A DNA stretch of 64,000 bases from NCBI GenBank assembly GCA_907163375.1, contig CAJQUW010007815.1:372001-436000 (forward strand), in the 5' to 3' direction. The stretch's first letter is position 1. Every line of letters begins with the position of its first letter. This DNA comes from Prostheceraeus crozeri (taxonomy: Eukaryota; Platyhelminthes; Polycladida; Euryleptidae). The translations under genes were made by a program, and so were the position numbers. Below the pieces are notes generated by a model that made no database searches, was not told the DNA's origin, and saw only the letters and a list, made by a program, of their open reading frames with translations. Shown in pieces: positions 25,832 to 35,056 of this stretch.

Positions 25832-26578
25832 TAGGCATCGTCAGTGAAATCATAATGCCGCAGCCAGGACGAGTTTCTGCGGGGAGCGAGGCCGCGCCGA
25901 AAATGAGACTTTCACAGAATGTTTTTCGAGCTACGAAATCCCGGGGGAGTCGCTCCGAAATTTCAGTGCAACATAATTGGCGCATGTTTGTTCCAAAGAT
26001 GGTATGTTATCAGCTTTTACCTTTTATAGGTCATCACATAACTATAACTAGCGATTCAAAATTTTGAATTCCACCTTTTCTCATGAAATATATGCTTTGA
26101 GTATCAATCGAAAATTCATTGCAGATGACTTACATAAGCGATGCGTTTTGATCCTTTGCCGCATGAAAATGCTGGAAGTTTGTTTGATCGTATTGGGATA
26201 GACAACGGCGCTGAAAAAAATGAAACAGATATTTTATAATGCATGTCTATTCCTTGAACATGCTATCTGCCACTATCATATTAGTGCATCGTAGAGAAAA
26301 ATTACGGTATAACTGTATCCAAATGAATAAATGCACCAAATACATTGTGAGGCATGATAATCTGACCATCTTGTGACATAGGATCCACTATTTGTAGCAT
26401 ATAGAGGGCATTGTTACTTATAAAGCTGTTTTCAGTAGTGATTAAAGCATGTTGCTATTACTAGTGCAATAGTCACATATATTCATTCGTGAATGAATTA
26501 AGATGCTTATTACAGCTTCATTAGCACTTTGTCAGTGGTCTATAAGGGATTTGAATTGATTGACATGAATGTGTAGTT
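25832..26578. other. no recognisable feature
   Basis: Sequence between two Penelope copies; no motifs or paired repeats seen. Confidence 0.45.
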
Positions 26579-26730
26579 CCCCTTTGTTAAAAAGTAGAAA
26601 CAAGCAAAAAGCTCACCCGAGTGAATAACTGCTGATGTTTTTTATAAATATAAAATTTACAGATGCAAAAATATGCCGACGTTTCACGTCCAAACGCTTA
26701 ATCGTGGCAGTTCTGACAAATAGAGTGATT

Positions 26731-28918
26731 CTACAAAATTCTGATTCTCGTTGCAACAGTCTCGTGACGCCTGTTCATCGAAATTTGATGATAATTAATC
26801 AAACGAGCTTCCACCAAACTTGCCTCAACCGAATGATGCACACGCTTTAAGATTTCTGCACTAAAATCGTCAATACTATTAGCATTGCTACAAATATTGC
26901 TATGATCGCTTAACGCGCTAGAATTGTTTATATATTTTATACTGCTTTTATGTTCGTTATATCGCAAATCAAATGGACGAGCAGTCTTTCATATATATTG
27001 GCCCTTACAAAATTTGCAAGTGAATTGATAAATTACACAAGTAATATCACGAACATGTGAGGTAATATGAGGTAGCATAATGAGAAGGTGATTTTTCACA
27101 AAGGTCACCATTATTGTGCTTATAGATCGGTTTATGACTGAACACATTACGCAGCTTTTTATTACCGGTACTAACAATATTGATATCTAATTTGTACTTA
27201 CGAATACTGTAGTTTATTTTTCTTATAAGTTTATCACTAGCAAAAGGAAGTTTTAGAGTACACTTATTGGATTTGAAGTCTTTTTTGTTTTGATTTTTCA
27301 TTTGATTTTTCTGAGCCATTTGAAGGTCTTGTTGAGAGTAACTGTTACGTAATAAGTTATCTTTGCACTTACTTATTGAATTACACTGGTACTCATTCGG
27401 TAGGCGATTGCTAATTCTCAATTCAAGGTCTTTGAATTTTTGGTTTAAGAAATTGGGTTTTACTGAATTAGGAAGCCAACTATCTCTTTTTAAAGTGTTG
27501 CCAGAGGTATTTTTAGAATACCTCTTTAGGTATTAATAAAGAGGTACTCTTTAGTATACTTTTGGTGAACCACGTTGCAATTATCAACCCAAGAAAGTTG
27601 AGAACACCATTTATTTTGGAGCTTCGATAGTGAATTTAACATTGTCGTTAATAGAGTTGAAGACTTTAACTATCTCATTAAAGATGATATCGCTTCTTTT
27701 TATGGGCCTAATGATACAATCATCGATATATATTTTGTAAATGATATCAGAAAAAATGATACTTGATTTTAATTTAGAAATGGCCTTTTCTTCAATGTAG
27801 TTCAGAAAAATTATTGAGAAAGGAGGCGTATAATGTGATCCCATGGGGACTCCTTAGATTTGCAAATAGATTTTTTCATTATATTTGATTTCATAACTAT
27901 GTGAAATATATTTTAACAGTCATAAATTCGTCCACGCTAATATTGAAGTTGTTAATAACGTTCCAGTGCTTTCTGGAGAAATCCTCTTTCATCTCTAAAG
28001 CAGTGACAATAGGAACGCTGGGATATAAATTAACAACGTCTAAGGAAATGAACACAGAATCACTACACAAATTATCAAATTTTCGCTTGTATATTTCTCC
28101 AATGATTTTTAAAGAAATAGGGAGGTGCGCTGGCACCAAATTGACTAGTTGGTTTTGTATTCTGCCGCAAAACCAATCAATCTTGTTAGTTGGGCTATTA
28201 ATAACAGAGAAAATAGGCCGTAATGGATATCAATTATTTTCGTTTTTAGTTTTGTGATCTTTGATAAGAGTATAAAAATGAGGAGGCTGTGATCCAGAAA
28301 CAAGCATGCGCTTCAAATTGGAATCGCTTACTTTATCTTTTCGTATGTTATTTACGATCTTGTTAGCTTGTTTTTCTAAACTGCATTTCTTGCTTATATT
28401 CAGAAGGTTATATATAGTACTGTCATTTAACATATCATTATTACGACGTACGAAATCAGTAGTTTTTGTTACACAAAGACGATTACTTTTATCAGTTGGC
28501 ACTAAAGTAAGATCATTAGTGTTGAGAAAATGTTCACTGTTTTTTATACTTTTGTTAATCTCAACGTACGACTGTTTATTTTTAACATGCTGCATTTCAG
28601 ATTTTACAGCTTTTTGTAATTCTTCTTTGAAAAGGGGCAAATTTAACTCTTTTTTTACGGCAAACTGCTAGGAAGTTTAACAGAGTTCTTATCGAAAGGG
28701 ATTTTCAAACTATGATCAGGTACAGAACTATTGTCAGAGTCAACATTACATTGATAATTTCAACGAAAACTTTTAGTCATTTTATCGAGAGCAAGCTCAA
28801 CATCATTCATAGACTCCTTTAATTTCTAAACGAGAGTTTAAGTTTGGTGGAACACGGAAATTAGGACCTTTCTTGAGTAAATCAATCAAATGATCAGGTG
28901 AAGAAATGTCGGTCTCAT
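26731..28918 (-). pseudogene. Penelope-like reverse transcriptase / GIY-YIG endonuclease
   Basis: Read from 28918 down: LLKKGPNFRVPPNL, typical of the N-terminal region; LTLVPTDKSNRLCVTKT (finger, P.DK...vV); QPPHFYTLIKDHKT (P.fY.l.K.HK); FISLDVVNLYPSVP (motif A with catalytic Asp); MGSHYTPPFSIIF; KIYIDDCIIRPIK, the YxDD box with both Asp; then IYQFTCKFCKGQYIG, a GIY-YIG start with a Cys pair; RYNEHK with the catalytic Arg region; and a final zinc-like H..C. The pieces lie in several frames with gaps at about 28230, 27890, 27610 and 26990. The polymerase motifs survive although the gene is broken. Confidence 0.85.
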
Positions 28919-28920
28919 TA

Positions 28921-29687
28921 CTATACATCAGGGATGCGGAGTCCTATCATTTTGATAGGACTCTGACTCCGACTCCGGGTGGCAAGCATATAAAGCCTAG
29001 TTTTTGAAAAGCTGCCAACCTCCATCATAGATCATTACAGGCTTAAGTGAACCTACATGTATTTTCAGGGATCATTGCTGCATCAATTATCAATCATTTT
29101 CGATGAAAGTTCATCAAATGTCGCTTTCAGTTGGATGCATACGACTCGGCTCCTCCCATCTTCTTGATGTGTGCTTCACACGGTTTTTCTCCAGTCTCAA
29201 CCAGGCAGGAAAATCCCCATCCTTCTCAAAAAGAATGAGTACACTTTCGATTTCAATATGCGCTTTAGAGGACCCATTACACACGATTAACGTGAGGGTA
29301 AGAGGATAATGTTCTCAAACAAACTAATATTTCATTTTTGTCTTTGATGCGACCTTTGGCGCGCAGTTGTGATCGAGGCTAGGAAGGTTTGTCTTCTCTA
29401 CTGAATCACCGAGTGAAAAGACAATCCTTTTTTCACTACCACGGGTCATTCCCTGAACTATTTCAAGCTTTGCATGCACTGCTGTCTCTGTACTTTTGTT
29501 TGACGGAGAAAGTTGATATCAAGACAATGACAGCTATATGTACGAAGATAAATAATTTGCTTGTATTATATTTCGGATCTAATGATAGGCCGGAGTCTGG
29601 AGTCCTATCAACTGATAGGACTCCGACTCCTACTCCAGCAAAAATGATAGGACTACGGGACTCCGACTCCGCATCCCTGCTTCACAT
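28921..29687 (+). mobile_element. hAT-type MITE of the GGAGTCC family
   Basis: The element spans 28929-29679 (751 bp). It starts CAGGGATGCGGAGTCC and ends GGACTCCGACTCC then GCATCCCTG. Flanks are ctatacat and cttcacat, a 6-of-8 target duplication. Short palindromic blocks of CCTATCATTTTGATAGG type lie next to both ends. There is no transposase, so this is non-autonomous. It is nested in the Penelope element. Confidence 0.75.
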
Positions 29688-29745
29688 ATTACAACAAGAA
29701 GGTACTCTCCTCACTATAGTAAGGTAATCGTAACCGCGTTGCTGT

Positions 29746-29935
29746 TCAAGTTGATTCAACTTCATTCTGCAAGTTTTTTAAACTTGTTCGGAGAATTTCC
29801 ATTTCCAAGGAACGTATCTTTCTGAAAACCACTTTATCATCAAAAAAAATCATTAGGAACATTTGCCATATTACTGATGAAAATAGGGATGACTGCAGTT
29901 GAAATACATGCTTGTAGAAAAAGAATGTCGTGAAT
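29746..29935 (-). pseudogene. Penelope protein N-terminal helix, cut off by MITE
   Basis: A minus-strand frame reads EMEILRTSLKNLQNEVEST, an amphipathic helix of the type that opens Penelope proteins. It lies on the 5' side of the inserted MITE and the main coding part lies on the other side, which agrees with a single gene split by the insertion. Confidence 0.4.
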
Positions 29936-30129
29936 ATTTTTACATCTGTAAATTTTATATTTATAAAAAACATTAGCAGTTATTCACTCGGAGAGCTTTT
30001 TTGCTTATTTCTACTTTTGAATCATGGTCCTCCCGCCCTCTGCTATTGCATCCCCTTTGTTAATTTGAAAAGAAATGAGGTCGCGAATAAGATCTTCATT
30101 TTGTTGCCAAATACACTGAGGCCTTTCGC

Positions 30130-30377
30130 TCTCTCTCCTCGGAGTGTAACCTGGGAATGACATGACAATCAGCAGTTGATAATACCTCAATACAGTTCAC
30201 GCTTTCCGTCAGACACAAATAACATAGAAATCTGAAGTAAAAGTGACATTAAGATAGCACAATTAAAATCAGCTCAAGCATGTCTTTAGATTTCTATGTT
30301 ATCTGTGTCTGACGGAAAGTGTGAACATTATCAACTGCCGATTGTTATGTCATTCCCGCGTTACACTCCGAGGCATA
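30130..30377. repeat. foldback (hairpin) element
   Basis: Two inverted arms of about 95 bp, 30132-30234 and 30286-30376, are separated by about 50 bp. Shared words include CGGAGTGTAAC, GGGAATGACAT, CAGTTGATAAT, CTTTCCGTCAGACACA and TAACATAGAAATCT. The arms differ at several sites and by a small indel. It is non-coding, probably a MITE. Confidence 0.8.
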
Positions 30378-30518
30378 GAAATAAACTATTTATCTGAAGT
30401 TGACTAGAATGGAAATTGACTCAAGGTCGCGCCACATCCGAGGGAACTAAGTTGGGGCATGAAGAACCAATTAAAAGCTTCGATTTACTCATGTGACTGA
30501 TTCTAACCCAATGATACT

Positions 30519-30755
30519 GTGGATCGTACATTGACAAGCATAACGAAGCGTGTTGCTGTCACAGAAGCGTCAGTTGAAAGAGCTTTCTCGGCACATAAAA
30601 TGTTCCATAGTCGGCTACGAGCACAGTTGTCGACTCAAAGACTCGTGACAAGAATTATGACACAAATATCTCAACAGATATTGAAAATGAAATACTCAAC
30701 ATCTCTAGCGAGGATGAAGAATGACAATGGTACAAAGTTGTTTTCAAGATTGTGA
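30519..30755 (+). pseudogene. hAT transposase dimerisation-domain remnant
   Basis: The frame contains VTEASVERAFSAHKMFHSRL then RAQLSTQRL. S..SVER.FS.....h..lR..ls...l is the signature of the hAT C-terminal dimerisation domain. Only about 80 residues remain. A hAT-like terminus (TGTTAACAGC repeats ending GCATCCCTG) follows at 31060-31149, so both probably come from one truncated element. Confidence 0.7.
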
Positions 30756-31059
30756 TGATTCAATAGAGTTTTCAAGTCTGTAGACTTCCTTAAATATGGT
30801 CGTTATTATTATTTTTTAGGTTCATTGTTTTCTTTTGTGTAATATGAAGTTTATGTCATGGAGGTCTTGTTTGTACTCATGTATGCCTACTAAACGTAAG
30901 ACGCAATGTTTCTAACATGTAGATGTAATTCCCTAAATTGAAATGTTAGTTGCAGTTGGGCTTTGTTGACTTCAATGGAAGTTGATTTATATTGGAAGGG
31001 AAGTTAAGCATTCTACAGGGCAAATTACAGTTGCAAAGCTAGTTAAATACAACTAAATA

Positions 31060-31149
31060 TAAAAAGCTGTTAACAGCTGCTGTTAACAGCTAACAGCTTG
31101 GCTGTTACTGTTAACAGCTAGTATACTGTTAACAGCAAATACAGCATCC
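31060..31149 (+). repeat. right end of a hAT-type element with GTTAACAGCT repeats
   Basis: Five or six copies of a TGTTAACAGC-type palindromic word precede a terminal GCATCCCTG at 31141-31149, the inverse of CAGGGATGC. The left end is not found in this window, so the element is incomplete or its left part lies in decayed sequence near 30378-30518. Confidence 0.55.
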
Positions 31150-31270
31150 CTGACGATACATGATCCAAAAGATTTCTATCAGCGACACATGGCGAAAATT
31201 GCATCTCGACTAGAGTCATTTCAAGAGCATGGATCCAACTTGCTCTTATCTCGCATAAAACACATTCATA
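31150..31270 (+). pseudogene. fragment resembling the N-terminal region of a pPolB protein
   Basis: Directly after the hAT terminus a plus-strand frame reads YQRHMAKIASRLESFQEHGS and NLLLSRIKHIHIQLNVLN, then stops. The pattern (LE.F.E.GS...L..I....I..N) matches the segment that precedes the cysteine-protease-like domain in this class of DNA polymerase proteins; the minus-strand gene here has the comparable LDKFNERDSRLGFDGIEK at residues 279-296 of its long exon. It may be a remnant of a second copy cut by the hAT element. Confidence 0.4.
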
Positions 31271-31391
31271 TTCAACTCAATGTGCTAAATTAGACTTGAC
31301 TACAAGATTTGGGAAAAGCAATCATGAGTCAGTCGTCCGCGTGCCTCCTTTTCCCTGCCGCAACGAAGTCAGGGGAGAAACGGATGTCTCT

Positions 31392-31439
31392 GATTGGCTC
31401 TCATAGTGTCAAATGTGGATTCGCAGGAGACTATAAAAG
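31392..31439 (+). promoter_or_regulatory. core promoter with inverted CCAAT box and TATA box
   Basis: GATTGGCT (inverted CCAAT) at 31391-31398 is followed by TATAAAAG at 31432-31439, about 125 bp before the ATG at 31565. The spacing suits RNA polymerase II transcription of the ORF at 31565-31795. Confidence 0.55.
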
Positions 31440-31564
31440 CAGACGTCTCCCCATTCTCTCTTCATTTCATTCTCTTGACTTGGAAAGCGTGTGACTTGCT
31501 GAAGCCATTCTCCGTCTCAATTTTGTCTGATTCAATCCTGTTTCCAAATTTACAAGTGAGTGTC

Positions 31565-31795
31565 ATGACTGTGTGGCCTAAACCTTACCAACATTTTAGA
31601 AGAGAGACGCAGGAGAGTGTGTGGTTGATGATTGTACAAGCCTATTTTGTTGAACCATCACCTCCGCCACTTCCACCACCTAGACGCTTTACCTTTAAGT
31701 CTTTTAGGGAATTGAAACTTAATTCGGGTCCTAAGCCCAAGACATTTAATTTACTGGACGATGACGAAGACTTAGACTTTGGTAATAAGCTTTAA
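31565..31795 (+). CDS. small proline-rich protein of the virus-like element
   Basis: A 76-aa frame starting MTVWPKPYQHF, placed after a TATA box and a pyrimidine-rich leader. The centre holds PSPPPLPPPRR, a polyproline stretch of the SH3/WW-ligand kind, and the C-terminus is acidic (LLDDDEDLDF). A longer frame opens upstream at 31394, but the TATA box makes the ATG at 31565 the better start. No family is recognised. It precedes the paralogue-containing ORF at 31919 by about 120 bp in the same direction. Confidence 0.5.
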   Translation: MTVWPKPYQHFRRETQESVWLMIVQAYFVEPSPPPLPPPRRFTFKSFRELKLNSGPKPKTFNLLDDDEDLDFGNKL

Positions 31796-31918
31796 ATCAT
31801 GTGAACGCCTCAAAAGGTCCTCTTAAGGGCCACCTCATATGTCACTGCTAAGCTAAGGATTTTCTTTTCTCTGATGATCATGAATGTACTTAGTGGTACT
31901 CTTTCGTTACAGACTGCC

Positions 31919-32599
31919 ATGGCCATGAATCCTACTCCAACTGCTGCATCAGTGAATCCTCAACATCTCGAGCTGTGGAATCCGAAAATTGAAAAGGTAA
32001 TTCACGGCTATCCTACCTACAAACAACAAGTGCGCTACAACGATGTTCGACTCTATCTTCAAACGCCGGCGGTATACTTACCAAAATTGGATACGCAAGT
32101 AAATCGTTGCGGTCAAAACCTGAGTATCCCTATTGATAATTGGTTGCACCAGCAGCTTGACATTTTAGAAGACGTTGTGAGGCAAAGGGCTCTCATTCCC
32201 ACTGAACTATTACAGTTGTCGCCAGAAAAGAAAACTTCTTATTATAAACCATTGTATCGCGGCACTCGCTGCTATATTTTGCAAAATAGGCATTGTAAAG
32301 TCACTTCAGGAGTGACAGTTGAACAGTCACTTGAAACAGAATTGTAATCGCTAGGTGCAGGTTTTTATTCCTTTCATATTGAGGTGCCTGCTGTTTATGT
32401 GGGACCTCATCAATGTGATGGTAATTTGATTTCTCTCAATTTGCGCATTGCTCAAATTCATCATCAACCCGAGTTAACAGGACTTGAACACATTGAGAAA
32501 GTCATTGATTCTTGTGTCAAAGAGTGTCAAGAACCTGTCACCAAACCTAAACGTCGTCGCGCATCAAAGAAAGATGGTGCTACCAAAGAGAAATCTTAA
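31919..32599 (+). pseudogene. unknown protein, paralogue of 39541-40127, one in-frame stop
   Basis: The frame runs from ATG 31919 (context GCCATGG) to 32599, about 226 codons, with a single TAA at 32345-32347. Before the stop is LSIPIDNWLHQQLDILEDVV and YYKPLYRGTRCYILQNRHC; after it GFYSFHIEVPAVYVGP and GNLISLNLRIAQI; the tail KPKRRRASKKDG is a basic, nuclear-localisation-like end. The ORF at 39541-40127 repeats this plan (VPLDYW, IPKEIVQ, GFYSFETKI, YMGP, LFTLNAYLVSI), so the two are paralogues. A protein-primed replicon needs an ssDNA-binding protein, and this abundant-type, two-copy protein is a candidate, but that is speculation. Confidence 0.55.
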
Positions 32600-32750
32600 G
32601 TATTGTAATCAGTTGGTATGTAGTGAATGTGGAAAACGCGGTCTTGCGCGTTATGTTCAATTAAAACATTGTAATCATGTTGTATGTATCTTTTGTTATG
32701 TAAAGGACAGACATCCTTGTAAAGTTCCTGCTCAATGTATTATCTTGTAA
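32574..32750 (+). CDS. small RING-like zinc protein
   Basis: A 58-aa frame from ATG 32574 that overlaps the end of the previous ORF by 26 nt. Cysteines and histidines are spaced C16-x2-C19-x13-C33-x-H35-x2-C38-x2-C41-x7-C49-x5-C55, close to a C3HC4 RING finger except that the last pair is x5 rather than x2. Small RING proteins occur in many large DNA viruses and act as ubiquitin ligases; here only metal binding can be inferred. A longer in-frame start at 32484 is possible. Confidence 0.45.
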   Translation: MVLPKRNLKYCNQLVCSECGKRGLARYVQLKHCNHVVCIFCYVKDRHPCKVPAQCIIL

Positions 32751-32798
32751 TTAAGTGTTTTTGATATTTTAGGTTGTCATTGTAGTGAGGGAACACCC

Positions 32799-32939
32799 AT
32801 GCAGGAATTGAGTGCTATTGCAATGAGGGAAAGCGATCAAACTGTTGTTAGTGAATATCGAATTAGTGAGACGAACAGCAAACCGAGGTCCGGAACGTAT
32901 CTAACAACTTCACGTTTCTCATTAATCGATTCTATTACA
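32799..32939 (+). pseudogene. 5' part of an unknown ORF interrupted by the LINE
   Basis: Frame starting MQELSAIAMRESDQTVVSEY and running to the LINE insertion point. The final 81 bp are duplicated after the LINE at 37552-37632. The continuation past the duplication is at 37633-37740. The product is not recognised. Confidence 0.35.
32859..32939 (+). repeat. 81-bp target duplication, left copy
   Basis: Begins CGAATTAGTGAGACGAACAG and ends GATTCTATTACA. The right copy at 37552-37632 has the same length and differs at five positions (about 94% identity), with no gaps. The two copies abut the two ends of the LINE exactly. Confidence 0.85.
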
Positions 32940-32942
32940 GAG

Positions 32943-34104
32943 ATGACTGAAAAGAAGACAACATCAATTGAACCAATCATTGGACAACCAAAGAGCCCGA
33001 TGACAACGGAAAAGTGCAAGGCATGTCATGAAAACCTTGAAGATCTAGAGGTGATCTTACAGTGTGACAAATGTGAAGACTCTTTCCATATTTTTTGTGT
33101 TGAACTACCTGACTATGAGTTACTAAAGTATTTGAAACATAATAATAAAAGGAAATTCCAGTGCAAAAATTGTATCGAAAGTTTATATCCTTCAGAATTA
33201 CAACATATAACAAAGCACACAAAGAACAGAATACATTCAGAGTCAACCACACAGAACACAGAAATCATAGAAGAGAGAAACAAATACCAAAGAAAAAGCG
33301 AAGATCTCATCAAAATAGCTGGAGCACTCAGGACCGAAATCGAAGAAAGTGCAACGAAAATACAAGCTCTTGAGCAAAACTTAGCACGAAGTGAATGTGA
33401 GCTGACTGGCATATGAAAATATTAGAAGACTAGAAAGAGGACTGAACGAAGAACGAAGGATAACCAACTTCAACAACAAATCTGATGACAGTGACGATGA
33501 TGAAGAAACAGAACCCGAGGATGAAAACGATAAAATAATGGAAAAATTGTGCAAAATATCAGAAAAAGTGGATCAGATAGAACGACAGCAAAAGCTGATG
33601 AATGAAAAGCAACAACAACAACAACGCCAACTAGAAGAACAGCGCCAACTAGAAAAGCAGCGTCAACAAGAACTTCAAGTAGAACATCGTCAACAAGAAG
33701 ATAACCAACATCGCTGGCAACCACCACAACAACCAATAAGAAGGAACATTACCTGTTTCTACTGCGGAAGACGTGGTCACCCGATGCGAAACTGTTATCA
33801 TGCACGCTGGAATCGACAATATAGCAGAAACAGGCACAAAAACTACATCAATGCGAACACAAGACCAAGATGCGAACAGCAGCGTAGAAGATATGACCAA
33901 ACTAGATACGAAAATCAAAACAGATACGAGAACCAAAGATATAGAGAAGACAGAAGACGCAATTTTGAAAGAGAAAGAGAAGAAGATAGATATCGAGTAT
34001 CCAGAACGGACAACGGAAACGGTCCAAATCAATACACACCAACACGCATCCTCAATCAACAAAACAACAGACATCACTCACAAGCAATACAACCTTATTT
34101 TTAG
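32943..34104 (+). pseudogene. LINE ORF1: PHD finger, coiled coil, CCHC zinc knuckle
   Basis: Probable start ATG 32943 (MTEKKTTSIEP). The PHD finger is C-x2-C (KCKACHENL), then LQCDKCEDSFHIFC and, after a gap, FQCKNC, the C4HC3 pattern. The frame closes at 33416 through a one-nucleotide shift and continues in another frame from about 33412 with ENIRRLERGLNEER, a Gln/Glu-rich coiled coil and a CFYCGRRGHPMRNC knuckle (C-x2-C-x4-H-x4-C), followed by an Arg-rich tail. PHD-containing ORF1 proteins occur in some CR1-group LINEs; the knuckle should bind the element RNA. Confidence 0.8.
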
Positions 34105-34149
34105 CACACTAAAGGAAGGAGAGGACGATGAACATGATTTTGATAAAAT

Positions 34150-34961
34150 CAGTGACCTAAAAATAAGTTACACAAGTGTGAAAGGCTTAAATGAAAATAA
34201 GATAAGTGATAATTGATAACCGATATGATCAAAGATATGGATAATGCCGATATGCTTTGTTTTGTTGAAACGCACTTAAAAGGTGAAGACAATCTGCCAG
34301 CTATTACACAGGCTATTATTCAATTGGAAGAAAATCTTCAAAATTTGGAAGAAATATCAGATGTATATCACTGTATGTAAAAGAAAATATAAAGAATTTA
34401 AAACTAGAAAATATTGTCAATGAAAACGGAAGAATATTGATCGTTAAAATAAGGGAACATACATCAAATATTTTCATAATCATATGTTACAGAAGTAACA
34501 GAGAATCTAGATATAAAGACAAAGAATTCTATGAAAATATAAAAAGCTACATACTCCAATGCAACATGGAAAGTGTAATATTAATAGGAGATCTAAATGG
34601 ACGAATTGGATTAGAAAATGATAATAAAAATCTTGGTCTTCCAAACAGAAAATCTGATGATTTAACCCTAAATAGCTATGGACAAGAAATATTAAGGTTC
34701 TGTAATGAATCCAAATTAATAATAGCAAATGGAAGATTTGAAAATAAAGACTCCATTGGAAAATCTACGTATCACAGTATTCAAAATGATGAAGTTAAAA
34801 AATCAATGATAGATTATTTGATCGTATCCGAGTCCCTTTCGAATAGGCTAAATGAGTTCAAAATTGGTAATCCAGTGTTGTACACTGACCATTCGCTTCT
34901 CAAGATAAAATTGAATATTGCATCAGATAAAAAATCACTACAAAAAATGAGAAACATCTAA
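34150..34961 (+). pseudogene. LINE ORF2 part 1: endonuclease domain
   Basis: The domain starts in one frame (LKISYTSVKGLNENK, ends 34216), shifts through a CFVETHLKG stretch with the metal-binding Glu (about 34255-34280), and resumes in a third frame from 34437 with ILIGDLNGRIG (catalytic Asp and Asn) and YTDHSLLKIKL, the closing Asp-His motif. The order is that of the apurinic endonuclease of LINE ORF2. At least two frameshifts break it. Confidence 0.75.
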
Positions 34962-35056
34962 GTAAAAAAATAATTCCGTATGAATGGACAAAAGAAAAAG
35001 CCTCACAATTTGATATAGATAAATTTGACTTAAGGTGTGCTGCATTATCAAACAAA

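Larger units (their letters stand above)
26579..30063 (-). mobile_element. Penelope-like retroelement with inverted flanking repeats
   Basis: The element is bounded by a perfect 12-bp duplication, cccctttgttaa, at 26579-26590 and 30052-30063. Inside, 26594-26675 and 29930-30015 are inverted copies of about 80 bp (shared words GAGTGAATAACTGCT, TTTTTTATAAATATAAAATT, TACAGATG). Penelope elements are known for partly inverted terminal repeats. The coding strand is minus and carries N-terminal helix, reverse transcriptase and GIY-YIG pieces. A hAT-type MITE (28929-29679) is inserted near the 5' part. Several frame breaks show it is inactive. Confidence 0.85.

Noticed and set aside
33470-34077. Minus-strand hydrophobic ORFs with Val/Leu runs
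   Set aside because: They are reverse translations of the Gln/Arg-rich ORF1 region of the LINE.
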